Notes under the pieces: generated by a model
What the model saw: only the letters and a program-made list of their open reading frames with translations
The model's database searches: none
Told to the model about the DNA's origin: nothing
Shown here: positions 9,096 to 16,149 of the stretch, in pieces
How the letters are laid out: every line of letters starts with the position of its first letter
Numbering within the stretch: position 1 is the first letter of the stretch
NCBI GenBank assembly: GCA_002424295.1
Contig: DIQY01000008.1
Coordinates: 2,336 to 20,033, forward strand
Reading direction: 5' to 3'
From: Ruminococcaceae bacterium UBA5450
Lineage (GTDB): Bacteria; Bacillota; Clostridia; Oscillospirales; Acutalibacteraceae
DNA: 17,698 nt
Position numbers and translations under genes: made by a program

Positions 9096-10949
9096 ATGGA
9101 TAAATATGCCGGCAAACGATTGGACGGCCGCTATGAGATTCAGGAATTGGTTGGCGCTGGTGGAATGGCACTGGTGTATCGTGCTTACGACACTTTGGAT
9201 CAGCGCACAGTTGCAATCAAAATTCTGAAAGATGAGTTTTTGGACAATGCGGAATTTATCCGCCGCTTTAAAAACGAAAGCAAGGCAATTGCGCTGCTTT
9301 CTCATCCAAATATTATTAAAGTCTATGATGTGAGCTTTGGAGATCAGATTCAGTATATCGTGGAAGAATATATTGATGGAATTACCCTTCGGGAATATTT
9401 GGACCGTCAAACTGTTATAGATTTGAATAAAGTGCTGTATTTTACCACGCAGATCTTACGTGCGCTGCAGCATGCCCATCAGAAAGGAATTGTACATCGG
9501 GATATTAAACCGCAGAATATTATGGTTTTGCCTGATGATACGATTAAAGTGACTGATTTCGGAATTGCTCGTTTTGCCCGCAGTGAGACAAGGACAATGA
9601 CGGACAAGGCAATTGGTTCTGTTCACTATATTGCACCGGAACAAGCAAGAGGGGATCTTACTGACGAAAAGGCGGATATCTATTCCGTCGGCGTCATGCT
9701 CTATGAAATGATTACCGGACAGTTGCCTTTCGAAGCGGAAAATGCAGTTTCGGTTGCAATTATGCAGCTTCAGGCAGAGCCACAGCCCCCAATGGAGATT
9801 AACCCGGATATTCCCCTTGGATTGCAGCAGATCACCTTACACGCGATGCAGAAAGATCCTGCTCAGCGTTATCAGACTGCAACAGAGATGCTGTTGGATC
9901 TTAAAGAACTGCGCCAAAATCCGGACGCGGTCTTTGAATATAAATATATTCAAAGAAATGATGATTACGCAACGCCTAATTCTTTGAAGGATACTGCTTC
10001 TGTTACTTCTTATGACGATGGATATAATTATGTAGAGCATCCGGAACAAAATAATGCCAAAGCTAAGAAACGGAAAAAAACGCCTTTTATTATCGGCGGG
10101 ATTGCTTTGGGAGTTGTTATTTTGGCAGTAATTCTGATGGTTGCTGGTGTTTTTAAGAGTTGCGGAACTCCTTCAGAAGTAAAACTTCCGAACTTTGTTG
10201 GTCAAAAATATGACGACGTAATCAAAGCATATAATGGGCAGTTTAACTTTGTGGAAGATACCAAAACAGATTCTACAAAAGAAACAGGTACTATCGTAAG
10301 CCAGAGTCCAAATGCTGATATGACCGTCAAAAAGGGTTCAGATGTGCATTTGACTGTAATTGTAGCGGCAGATACTGTACCAGTTCCAGACGTAACAGGG
10401 AAAACGGTAGCCGATGCAAAACAGGCACTGATTTCGGCGGGGCTTCAGGTTGGCACAGTTACTGCCAAAGATGGTAAAGAAACAGCCAATACGATTTTGG
10501 AAACAAGTCCTGCAGCAGGAACTTCTGTAGATAAAGGCAGTAAAGTGAATCTGGTCTATAGCACAGGGAAAAAAGAAACAAAGATTTCAGTGACCGTCTC
10601 TTTGCCCAGTGTTAGCAGTAATCTTAATCTATCCTATTATCTGGATGGAGTTTTACAGGGACAGGTAACCGTTAATCCTGCATATAATTCGACTTGGACA
10701 CAGTCTTTTTCGGGAGAAAGCGGAACGAAGATTTTGACGGTTTCTTTGGGCGGAAATATTTATCGTAAGATCAGTCTCGATTTTGATAGCGGAAACTTTA
10801 GTACGCTTGCAGAATATCCCTATACAGAGCCTCAAACATCACAACCAACCAGTAAAGAACCGTCCAGCAGTTCTTCAGGAAATTCCTCCTCAAATTCCAG
10901 CCATTCTTCTAATAATCCATCCAGTAATTCCTCTACTTCTTCGCATTAA
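9096..10949 (+). CDS. prkC: PASTA-domain Ser/Thr protein kinase PrkC
   Basis: 617-residue single-pass membrane kinase. Cytoplasmic kinase domain: Gly loop GAGGMALVY, Lys42 in VAIKIL, HRDIKPQN (134-141) and DFG at 154-156, then GSVHYIAPEQ. A basic stretch precedes one transmembrane helix (about 330-353). Outside are two PASTA repeats (about 362-425 and 426-491), which bind muropeptides in this family; B. subtilis PrkC has three. A further beta-rich segment (about 495-570) and a Ser/Asn-rich low-complexity tail (about 574-617) complete the protein. AAAGGAGG at 9078-9085 sets ATG 9096. In spore formers PrkC senses germination muropeptides and growth; that role here is inferred. Confidence 0.95.
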   Translation: MDKYAGKRLDGRYEIQELVGAGGMALVYRAYDTLDQRTVAIKILKDEFLDNAEFIRRFKNESKAIALLSHPNIIKVYDVSFGDQIQYIVEEYIDGITLREYLDRQTVIDLNKVLYFTTQILRALQHAHQKGIVHRDIKPQNIMVLPDDTIKVTDFGIARFARSETRTMTDKAIGSVHYIAPEQARGDLTDEKADIYSVGVMLYEMITGQLPFEAENAVSVAIMQLQAEPQPPMEINPDIPLGLQQITLHAMQKDPAQRYQTATEMLLDLKELRQNPDAVFEYKYIQRNDDYATPNSLKDTASVTSYDDGYNYVEHPEQNNAKAKKRKKTPFIIGGIALGVVILAVILMVAGVFKSCGTPSEVKLPNFVGQKYDDVIKAYNGQFNFVEDTKTDSTKETGTIVSQSPNADMTVKKGSDVHLTVIVAADTVPVPDVTGKTVADAKQALISAGLQVGTVTAKDGKETANTILETSPAAGTSVDKGSKVNLVYSTGKKETKISVTVSLPSVSSNLNLSYYLDGVLQGQVTVNPAYNSTWTQSFSGESGTKILTVSLGGNIYRKISLDFDSGNFSTLAEYPYTEPQTSQPTSKEPSSSSSGNSSSNSSHSSNNPSSNSSTSSH

Positions 10950-10958
10950 AGCTGAAAA

Positions 10959-11852
10959 ATGATGAGAGAAATAAAAGGAATTATAGAAAAGGGAATCGGC
11001 GGATTTTATTATGTCAGAATACAAAGTGGAGATCTCGTCGAATGTAAAGCACGCGGCCTTTTCCGAAAAGAAGGAATTAGTCCACTCGCGGGGGACAGTG
11101 TGGTTTTGCTGGAAGGCGAAGGGCAGAGCTATACGATCCATGAAATTTTGCCACGTAAAAACAAATTGATTCGTCCGCCAATTGCAAATTTGGATCAGTT
11201 AATGATTGTCGTTTCTGTTTGTGACCCCAATCCTAATATGTTGGTGATTGACAAATTAATTGCAGCTGCAGAGACACAAAAAATTCAGCCGATTTTAATT
11301 TTTACGAAATCAGATCTTCAAAGTGCCAAAAGTTTGACCGATGTTTATTCTAATGTCGGAATCCCTTATTTTGAGATCTCTTCTTCTAAAAAAATTGGGC
11401 TTGAGCCTATAAAACCCCTTCTGAAAGGAAAATTGACAGCATTAACGGGAAATACAGGAGTTGGAAAAAGCTCGTTGCTGAATCAACTTCTGCCGGGAGA
11501 AAATCTAGAGACAGGAGAAATTAGCCGAAAATTAGGACGAGGCCGCCATACGACTAGACAAGTTGAGTTGCTACCTGTTCCGGGTGGCGGATATGTTGCG
11601 GATACTCCCGGCTTTTCTTCCATTCAGCTGGAACGATATGTTCCGGTAAAAAAAGAAGAGCTTCAATACTGTTTCAGGGAATTTATCCCCTATATTGATC
11701 AATGCCAATTTCAAGGCTGCTCGCATGTTTGTGAAAAAGGATGTGCGGTTTTAAAGGCAATGAAAGATGGGAAAATTTCAGAATCACGTCATCAGAGTTA
11801 TTGTGAGATGTACGAACAGATTAAGGAAATAAAGGACTGGGAACGAAAATGA
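10959..11852 (+). CDS. rsgA: Small ribosomal subunit biogenesis GTPase RsgA
   Basis: 297-residue circularly permuted GTPase that acts late in 30S assembly. An N-terminal OB fold (about 1-70) is followed by G4 TKSD (116-119), G5-like SSSK, G1 GNTGVGKSS (from Gly164), GRGRHTTR and G3 DTPGFSS, so the permuted G4-G5-G1-G3 order is explicit. The C-terminal zinc site C-x4-C-x-H-x5-C is Cys249, Cys254, His256 and Cys262. Two adjacent ATGs (10959 and 10962) are possible; no good Shine-Dalgarno is seen, so coupling to prkC 9 bases upstream is likely. In B. subtilis RsgA (CpgA) is a PrkC target. Confidence 0.95.
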   Translation: MMREIKGIIEKGIGGFYYVRIQSGDLVECKARGLFRKEGISPLAGDSVVLLEGEGQSYTIHEILPRKNKLIRPPIANLDQLMIVVSVCDPNPNMLVIDKLIAAAETQKIQPILIFTKSDLQSAKSLTDVYSNVGIPYFEISSSKKIGLEPIKPLLKGKLTALTGNTGVGKSSLLNQLLPGENLETGEISRKLGRGRHTTRQVELLPVPGGGYVADTPGFSSIQLERYVPVKKEELQYCFREFIPYIDQCQFQGCSHVCEKGCAVLKAMKDGKISESRHQSYCEMYEQIKEIKDWERK

Positions 11853-12478
11853 AACAATGTTTGATTATCGGTTCTGCACCGATGGAAGACCTGTCGGTTT
11901 TTTCAAAGTATGATCCTAAAAACAGCTTTATTATTTGTGCGGATGGGGGTTTGGATACTGCTAAAGCAGCCAAACTTTCGCCCAATCTTGTCATTGGGGA
12001 TTTTGATTCGGCAAAATGTGAACCTCCAGCAAATGCAGAAGTGATTCGTCTGCAAAAAGAAAAAGACGATACCGATATGATGTGTGCGGTAAAAGAAGGA
12101 ATTCGCAGAGGATTTCAGTCACTTGTCCTTTTTGGGGCTACCGGGGGCAGAGAAGATCACACCTATGCGAATTACTGTGCTTTGGAATATATTTCTTCTC
12201 AGGGACGTCAGGGAGAAATTGTAATGGATCATACACACATCTTTATTATGACCCGTGGGCGTATGCTGCTTCGCCAAATGAAGGGCTCCACCGTTTCTGT
12301 TTTTCCGTTTGGGACCGGAATGTGTTCCGTTACTTATCGGGGAATGAAATATCGGCTAGAAGAGGGAGTCCTGATTTCTAATGATCCGCGCGGCACCAGC
12401 AATTTATTGATTAATGATGATGCCTCCATCACCCTTCACAGTGGCCACGCGATTATATTTGTTCTAGATCACGTTTAA
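11849..12478 (+). CDS. thiN: Thiamine pyrophosphokinase
   Basis: 209-residue enzyme converting thiamine plus ATP to thiamine pyrophosphate. The family motifs are CADGGLDTA (30-38), VIGDFDS (48-54), KDDTDM (72-77) and FGATGGREDHT (95-105). The start ATG 11849 overlaps the rsgA stop as ATGA. In B. subtilis rpe lies between rsgA and thiN; it is absent here. Downstream are the small membrane ORF and spoVM, again paralleling the Bacillus order thiN-spoVM. Confidence 0.94.
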   Translation: MKQCLIIGSAPMEDLSVFSKYDPKNSFIICADGGLDTAKAAKLSPNLVIGDFDSAKCEPPANAEVIRLQKEKDDTDMMCAVKEGIRRGFQSLVLFGATGGREDHTYANYCALEYISSQGRQGEIVMDHTHIFIMTRGRMLLRQMKGSTVSVFPFGTGMCSVTYRGMKYRLEEGVLISNDPRGTSNLLINDDASITLHSGHAIIFVLDHV

Positions 12479-12509
12479 AAAGCTGCACCTTTTTTTCCTT
12501 TGCCGTATA

Positions 12510-12530
12510 TACTGGAGTAACAAACCAGTA
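12510..12530 (+). repeat. Short inverted repeat in leader of the small membrane gene
   Basis: TACTGG (12510-12515) and CCAGTA (12525-12530) are perfect 6-base inverted arms around a 9-base loop. The repeat ends directly at the ribosome site of the ORF at 12545. It overlaps a TATACT hexamer (12508-12513) that could be a -10 box, though no convincing -35 is seen. The repeat could be a weak operator or leader hairpin; it is short enough to be chance. Confidence 0.3.
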
Positions 12531-12544
12531 AGGGCGGTGAGACA

Positions 12545-12703
12545 ATGCGCAGACCACGCTGTTTTCAAGACGGAAAATGTGCCTGCTATGCAGTTGCATT
12601 CGGATTAGGCATGACACTTGCCTGCTGTTTTCCGTCTGGATTCACCTTGTTTGTTATGTCAATTATTATTGTTTGTCTCGGCGCTGCATTGATTCATCGC
12701 TGA
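12545..12703 (+). CDS. Small Cys-rich two-helix membrane protein, unknown function
   Basis: 52-codon ORF that I do not recognise as a named family. ATG 12545 follows AAGGGCGGTGAG (12530-12541), a reasonable ribosome site. The peptide begins MRRPRCFQDGKCACY, then has two hydrophobic stretches (about 15-29 and 33-50) separated by a Pro-Ser-Gly turn, ending HR. It has six cysteines (6, 12, 14, 27, 28, 44) and a positively charged N-terminus, so a helical hairpin in the membrane is likely. It fills the gap between thiN (66 bases upstream) and spoVM (20 bases downstream) and would be co-transcribed with spoVM, which suggests but does not prove a sporulation role. A longer overlapping frame from 12577 is considered an artefact. 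Confidence 0.65.
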   Translation: MRRPRCFQDGKCACYAVAFGLGMTLACCFPSGFTLFVMSIIIVCLGAALIHR

Positions 12704-12723
12704 AAATTACGGGAGGGATTATC

Positions 12724-12813
12724 TTGAAAATTGTTGTTGTCCACAGTTCAAAGTTTTTGGCGTTTCTCCTTAGGCATCTGTTTCATATCGACAAAGAGCC
12801 CGTACATTCTTGA
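12724..12813 (+). CDS. spoVM: Stage V sporulation protein M (SpoVM), TTG start
   Basis: 29-residue peptide that aligns without gaps to B. subtilis SpoVM (26 residues, recalled from memory): Met1-Lys2, Lys10-Phe11-Leu12 and Arg17 coincide, and both are amphipathic helices with a charged C-terminus. SpoVM binds the convex forespore membrane and anchors SpoIVA. TTG 12724 is set by GGGAGG at 12711-12716 with a 7-base gap. Order after thiN matches Bacillus. Odd points: position 9 is Ser, where the Bacillus protein has a Pro reported as important for localisation, and Gly13-Gly14 are replaced by Ala-Phe. A strong terminator follows. The identification rests on size, alignment and synteny, because such short peptides carry little statistical weight. 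Confidence 0.82.
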   Translation: MKIVVVHSSKFLAFLLRHLFHIDKEPVHS

Positions 12814-12833
12814 ATTTTAAAGAAAAATGATTG

Positions 12834-12883
12834 TATCAAATAAAAAAGACTCCTTAAAAAAGGAGTCTTTTTTTTATTTGATA
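12834..12883. terminator. Strong, nearly symmetrical terminator after spoVM
   Basis: AAGACTCCTT (12846-12855) and AAGGAGTCTT (12860-12869) form a perfect stem around an AAAA loop, followed by a T run to 12875. The dyad continues outward: TATCAAAT (12834-12841) pairs with ATTTGATA (12876-12883), with six A opposite eight T. The A-rich left side makes bidirectional termination possible, though no minus-strand gene faces it. It separates the housekeeping/spoVM unit from sipL-spoIVA. Confidence 0.92.
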
Positions 12884-12903
12884 TTAGATTTTGTGGACAG
12901 AGG

Positions 12904-12935
12904 ATTCATATTTTGCAGGTTATTTGAATATGAAT
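12904..12935 (+). promoter_or_regulatory. 9-bp inverted repeat / sigma-E-like promoter upstream of sipL
   Basis: ATTCATATT (12904-12912) and AATATGAAT (12927-12935) are exact reverse complements separated by 14 bases. The left arm contains TTCATATT, one base off the Bacillus sigma-E -35 consensus GTCATATT; the right arm has AATA at the position expected for the CATA core of the -10 after a 14-base spacer. A start about 12940 would give a 27-base leader to the sipL ATG. Mother-cell sigma-E control of coat genes is known in the group; the assignment here is inference. Alternatively it is an operator. Confidence 0.45.
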
Positions 12936-12966
12936 GACACAGAATTACAAAAAGGAGAGATCGAAC

Positions 12967-14487
12967 ATGCTGAACCGTGAGGTACTCACCGCAAGTGAAG
13001 CGGTTTATAACGGCTGTCAGGAACAGCCAGTGGATGTAGACGTCAGCCTTCCCGATTATTGTCCGGATATTCAGAAGATTTTGAAATGTCAGGTATGCCC
13101 GGCTATTTCATCCTGCAGTGCCTCCGGGGATCATCTGGAAGTGGAAGGAACTTACACTGTACGTGTCTTTTATCTGGATTCGGGTGGAATGGTTGTCCGC
13201 AGCTATGAGATGGAGGATTCTTTTCTATCAACCATTTCTTTAAAGCGTACAGTAGAAAATCCAAGAATTTATGCGTATCTCAAGATGGAATACGTTAACT
13301 GTCGGGCTACAAGTCCACGTCGATTGGACATCCATGGAGCTTTTTCCATCTGCGCTCGTGTTTATGGAGCTTGCAATGTAGAAGCTGTTTCCTCTGTGAA
13401 TGAAGAGAGTGTAGAAGAACTTCCCCAGAATCTGCAGTATACCACCGGCTCCGGCTGCTTTAGGCAGCCATTTACCTTGGAAGATAATCTGGAACTGCCG
13501 CAGGGAAAACTGCCTGCAGATCGGATTCTTCGTACTCAAGCGGTGTGTTTCTGCAAAGAAAAAACACCGATGGCAGATGGGCTGCAAATCAGTGGAGAAG
13601 TTCGCCTGAAAATTCTTTATGCTTCTGCAGAAGAGAGCATGCCGCCCGAAACGATGGAATATACCATGCCGTTTGATCAGGAGATTGCCTGTGATTCCAT
13701 GACAGAGGATAGCCTCTATTCTCTGGAAGTTTCAGTTTCCTCTGTTACTGTTCAAGTTCATACGGATTATTCGGGCGAACTTACTACTTTCGAAACGCAT
13801 ATTCGCTTAACCGCATCTGTTACTTGCTATGAAGAGCAGCAAAAGTCAATTTTACAGGATGCTTATTCCCGCACCTGCGAACTGACGCTTACAAAAAAGC
13901 AGCAGGAGATTGAGAGTCTAAAACAGCTTTTTTCGGATACCTGTACCCATAAATTTTCGATAGAGGGAGAAAATCCTATTACCAAAGTCCTTGATCTTTG
14001 GAACGAAACTTGTACCGTATCCGGCTCTGTTGAAAACGGAGAACTGAAATTCTCGGGCAAAATGAATGTTTGTGTACTGGCGGTCAACGCAGAAAACACA
14101 CCATTTTACTTTGAACGAACAACGGAATTTTCTCTCAGTAAAGCATTTGAGGGAACCGGAACGATTCAGTGCATTGCGCAAGTACTTCTGACGGACCTAA
14201 GTTATCATCTAACAGATGCCGGCATTGACCTGCGAGCTGAACTTGCAATTACAGCTGAACTTTATGAGCAAAAGACGATTACTCTGATTACCGATGCAGC
14301 TTTGGATGAGAGCAAGCCAAAGGTCCTGGATCATACCGCAGCACTCAGCCTCTATTTTGCATCACAGGAAGAAAATCTTTGGTCTATTGCACGTACTTAC
14401 TGCAGTAGCCTCTCTGCTATCAGAAAAGAAAACGATTTGCCGGAGGACGCTACATCGGCGTCCGGCATGCTATTAATTCCAATGTGA
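12967..14487 (+). CDS. sipL: SipL-type SPOCS (DUF3794) and LysM spore coat protein
   Basis: 506-residue protein with what look like three SPOCS/DUF3794 repeats. The first (about 5-110) carries VLTASEAVYNG and VDVSLPDYCPDIQKIL, the second lies about 180-270 and the third about 339-430. A C-terminal LysM-like domain (about 461-506) reads QEENLWSIARTYCSSLSAIRKEN and ends LLIPM. This architecture is that of Clostridioides difficile SipL, which binds SpoIVA through its LysM domain, and resembles Bacillus SpoVID. ATG 12967 has AAAGGAGA at 12951-12958; an in-frame ATG at 12934 lies inside the inverted repeat and upstream of that site, so is unlikely. spoIVA follows after 19 bases with no terminator, supporting a shared transcript and partnership. 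Confidence 0.88.
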   Translation: MLNREVLTASEAVYNGCQEQPVDVDVSLPDYCPDIQKILKCQVCPAISSCSASGDHLEVEGTYTVRVFYLDSGGMVVRSYEMEDSFLSTISLKRTVENPRIYAYLKMEYVNCRATSPRRLDIHGAFSICARVYGACNVEAVSSVNEESVEELPQNLQYTTGSGCFRQPFTLEDNLELPQGKLPADRILRTQAVCFCKEKTPMADGLQISGEVRLKILYASAEESMPPETMEYTMPFDQEIACDSMTEDSLYSLEVSVSSVTVQVHTDYSGELTTFETHIRLTASVTCYEEQQKSILQDAYSRTCELTLTKKQQEIESLKQLFSDTCTHKFSIEGENPITKVLDLWNETCTVSGSVENGELKFSGKMNVCVLAVNAENTPFYFERTTEFSLSKAFEGTGTIQCIAQVLLTDLSYHLTDAGIDLRAELAITAELYEQKTITLITDAALDESKPKVLDHTAALSLYFASQEENLWSIARTYCSSLSAIRKENDLPEDATSASGMLLIPM

Positions 14488-14506
14488 GAGAGGAGGGAAT
14501 ATTCAA

Positions 14507-15985
14507 ATGGAAGAGCGTAATCTTTACGATGATATTGCCCAGAGAACAAATGGCGATATTTATATCGGCGTGGTTGGACCGGTACGTACCGGAAAATCAA
14601 CCTTCATCAAAAAATTCATGGATACAATCGTGATCCCAAATATTCAGGAGAAAGCAAAAAAAGATCGTGCCGTCGATGAACTTCCACAGTCTGCAGGCGG
14701 CAGAACCATTATGACTACAGAGCCAAAGTTTATTCCGGAGCAGGCTGTTCGAATTCAGATCGATCAGAGCGCTGCTTTTTCAGTGCGTATGATCGATTGT
14801 GTTGGGTATATTGTTCCGAGCGCTTTGGGATATATCGAAAATGACGTGCCGCGTATGGTGATGACTCCATGGTACGAAGACCCAATTCCATTTAATATGG
14901 CAGCGGAAATCGGTACGAAAAAAGTAATTACGGAACACTCTACGATTGGATTGGTTGTCACAACAGATGGATCTATCAGTGATCTTCCGAGACAAGAATA
15001 TGAGGAAGCGGAAGAACGTGTTATCAAAGAATTAAAAGAAATTAAAAAGCCGTTTATCGTTCTGCTGAATTCCGTGGATCCCAAATCAGAAGAGACAAGA
15101 GCAATGGCTTCTCAACTGGAGCAGAAATATAAAGTCGCAGTTTTGCCTGTTAACTGTTTGGAACTCGACGAAAAACAAATCCGCGAAATCCTTTCTAAAG
15201 TTCTTTTTGAATTTCCTGTCAAAGAAATTAAAGTGGATATGCCTAAATGGCTTTCTGCTTTGGAAAAAGAGCATTGGCTGCGCAGTGCGGTTTATGGTTC
15301 CATTCAGCAAAATGCAGTTAAAATTAGCCGGATCAGAGACATTACGCCGCTTACTCAACAAATCTGTGGGTGTGAGTATGTTGAGAGTGCAAAGACGGAG
15401 TCGATTGATCTTGGAACAGGAAAAGCCCGCATTGAAATTCATCTGCAAAAGCAGCTTTTCTATCAGGTATTGGGCGAAAAAACCGGTCTCTCTATTGAAA
15501 ATGAAGGGGACTTATTATCCTGTATGCTTCGTTTCGCAGATATGCAGAAGGAGTATAACAAACTGAAAGACGCTTATCATGATGTAGAAGCCGGAGGTTA
15601 TGGAATTGTAATGCCCGAAATCAATGAATTGTCACTGGAAGATCCTCAAATTATTCGTCAGGGCGGAAAGTATGGAGTCCGTCTAAAGGCTTCTGCGCCG
15701 GCAATCCATATGATTAAAACAAACATTACGACAGAGATTACTCCGATCGTCGGCAGCGAAGCACAAAGTCAAGAGATGGTTACTTACCTGCTGAAGGAAT
15801 TTGAAGAAAATCCCGGAAAGATCTGGGAATCAAATTTGTTTGGAAAGAATCTGCATGAAGTTGTGAATGAAGGTTTACATAATAAACTCAGCAGAATGCC
15901 GGAGGACGCACGCAATAAGCTGCGTGAAACCATTGAACGAATCATCAATGATGGCTGCAACGGTTTAATTTGCATCATTTTATAA
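14507..15985 (+). CDS. spoIVA: Stage IV sporulation protein A, coat-morphogenetic ATPase
   Basis: 492-residue cytoskeletal ATPase that polymerises on the forespore surface to form the basement layer of the coat. Walker A GPVRTGKST is at 24-32 with Lys30; Thr70-Thr71 match the sensor threonines; Asp97 in RMIDCVGY is Walker B. These numbers coincide with the Bacillus protein as I remember it. The middle (HSTIGLVVTTDGS, LLNSVDP) and the extreme C-terminus GLICIIL, needed for SpoVM contact, are conserved. AGGAGG at 14491-14496 sets ATG 14507. It follows sipL closely and is ended by a strong terminator, so sipL-spoIVA form a two-gene operon. Confidence 0.97.
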   Translation: MEERNLYDDIAQRTNGDIYIGVVGPVRTGKSTFIKKFMDTIVIPNIQEKAKKDRAVDELPQSAGGRTIMTTEPKFIPEQAVRIQIDQSAAFSVRMIDCVGYIVPSALGYIENDVPRMVMTPWYEDPIPFNMAAEIGTKKVITEHSTIGLVVTTDGSISDLPRQEYEEAEERVIKELKEIKKPFIVLLNSVDPKSEETRAMASQLEQKYKVAVLPVNCLELDEKQIREILSKVLFEFPVKEIKVDMPKWLSALEKEHWLRSAVYGSIQQNAVKISRIRDITPLTQQICGCEYVESAKTESIDLGTGKARIEIHLQKQLFYQVLGEKTGLSIENEGDLLSCMLRFADMQKEYNKLKDAYHDVEAGGYGIVMPEINELSLEDPQIIRQGGKYGVRLKASAPAIHMIKTNITTEITPIVGSEAQSQEMVTYLLKEFEENPGKIWESNLFGKNLHEVVNEGLHNKLSRMPEDARNKLRETIERIINDGCNGLICIIL

Positions 15986-16011
15986 AAAAATCAATACAAA
16001 ACTAAAATTTT

Positions 16012-16050
16012 AGCGATTTAATACATTTTGTGTATTAAATCGCTTTTTTT
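16012..16050 (+). terminator. Rho-independent terminator after spoIVA
   Basis: A perfect 14-bp stem, AGCGATTTAATACA (16012-16025) with TGTATTAAATCGCT (16031-16044), a 5-base loop TTTTG and a run of T from 16044 to 16050. It lies 26 bases after the spoIVA stop. Confidence 0.95.
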
Positions 16051-16052
16051 TA

Positions 16053-16080
16053 TTGAAAAAAAAGCAAATCAGGGTATACT
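16053..16080 (+). promoter_or_regulatory. Sigma-A-like promoter of nfnAB
   Basis: TTGAAA (16053-16058) and TATACT (16075-16080) with a 16-base spacer lie directly after the spoIVA terminator and about 70 bases before the nfnA ATG. The start of transcription would fall near 16087. No other good hexamer pair is seen in this gap. Confidence 0.65.
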
Positions 16081-16087
16081 AAATAGT

Positions 16088-16105
16088 ATGTTAATTATTT
16101 TACAA
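16088..16105 (+). promoter_or_regulatory. Candidate Rex (redox repressor) operator
   Basis: ATGTTAA-TTAT-TTTACAA (16088-16105) matches the Rex consensus TTGTTAA-N4-TTAACAA at 12 of 14 specified positions, an imperfect palindrome. It sits at the predicted transcription start, where a repressor would block initiation. Rex senses the NADH/NAD+ ratio and represses fermentative redox genes in Clostridia; nfnAB handles NADH and NADPH, so control would make sense. The site is inferred by eye, in AT-rich DNA. Confidence 0.45.
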
Positions 16106-16149
16106 CTTCTTTTTGCACAGTTAAAAATAAACAAAGGAGAGTGAAGCAT

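Noticed and set aside
12477..12498. AAAAAG/CTTTTT hairpin with T run after thiN as a terminator
   Set aside because: The stem is six bases and nearly all A-T, too weak to call; genes downstream would be cut off from the operon without a convincing replacement promoter.
12577..12813. A 78-codon frame reading from 12577 through the end of spoVM
   Set aside because: Its first part overlaps the 52-codon membrane ORF in another frame and has no ribosome site; SpoVM similarity begins exactly at the TTG behind GGGAGG, so the extension is only open frame.
12934..12966. Upstream ATG start for sipL at 12934
   Set aside because: It lies before the AAAGGAGA site and within the inverted repeat; residues added are unlike the family N-terminus.
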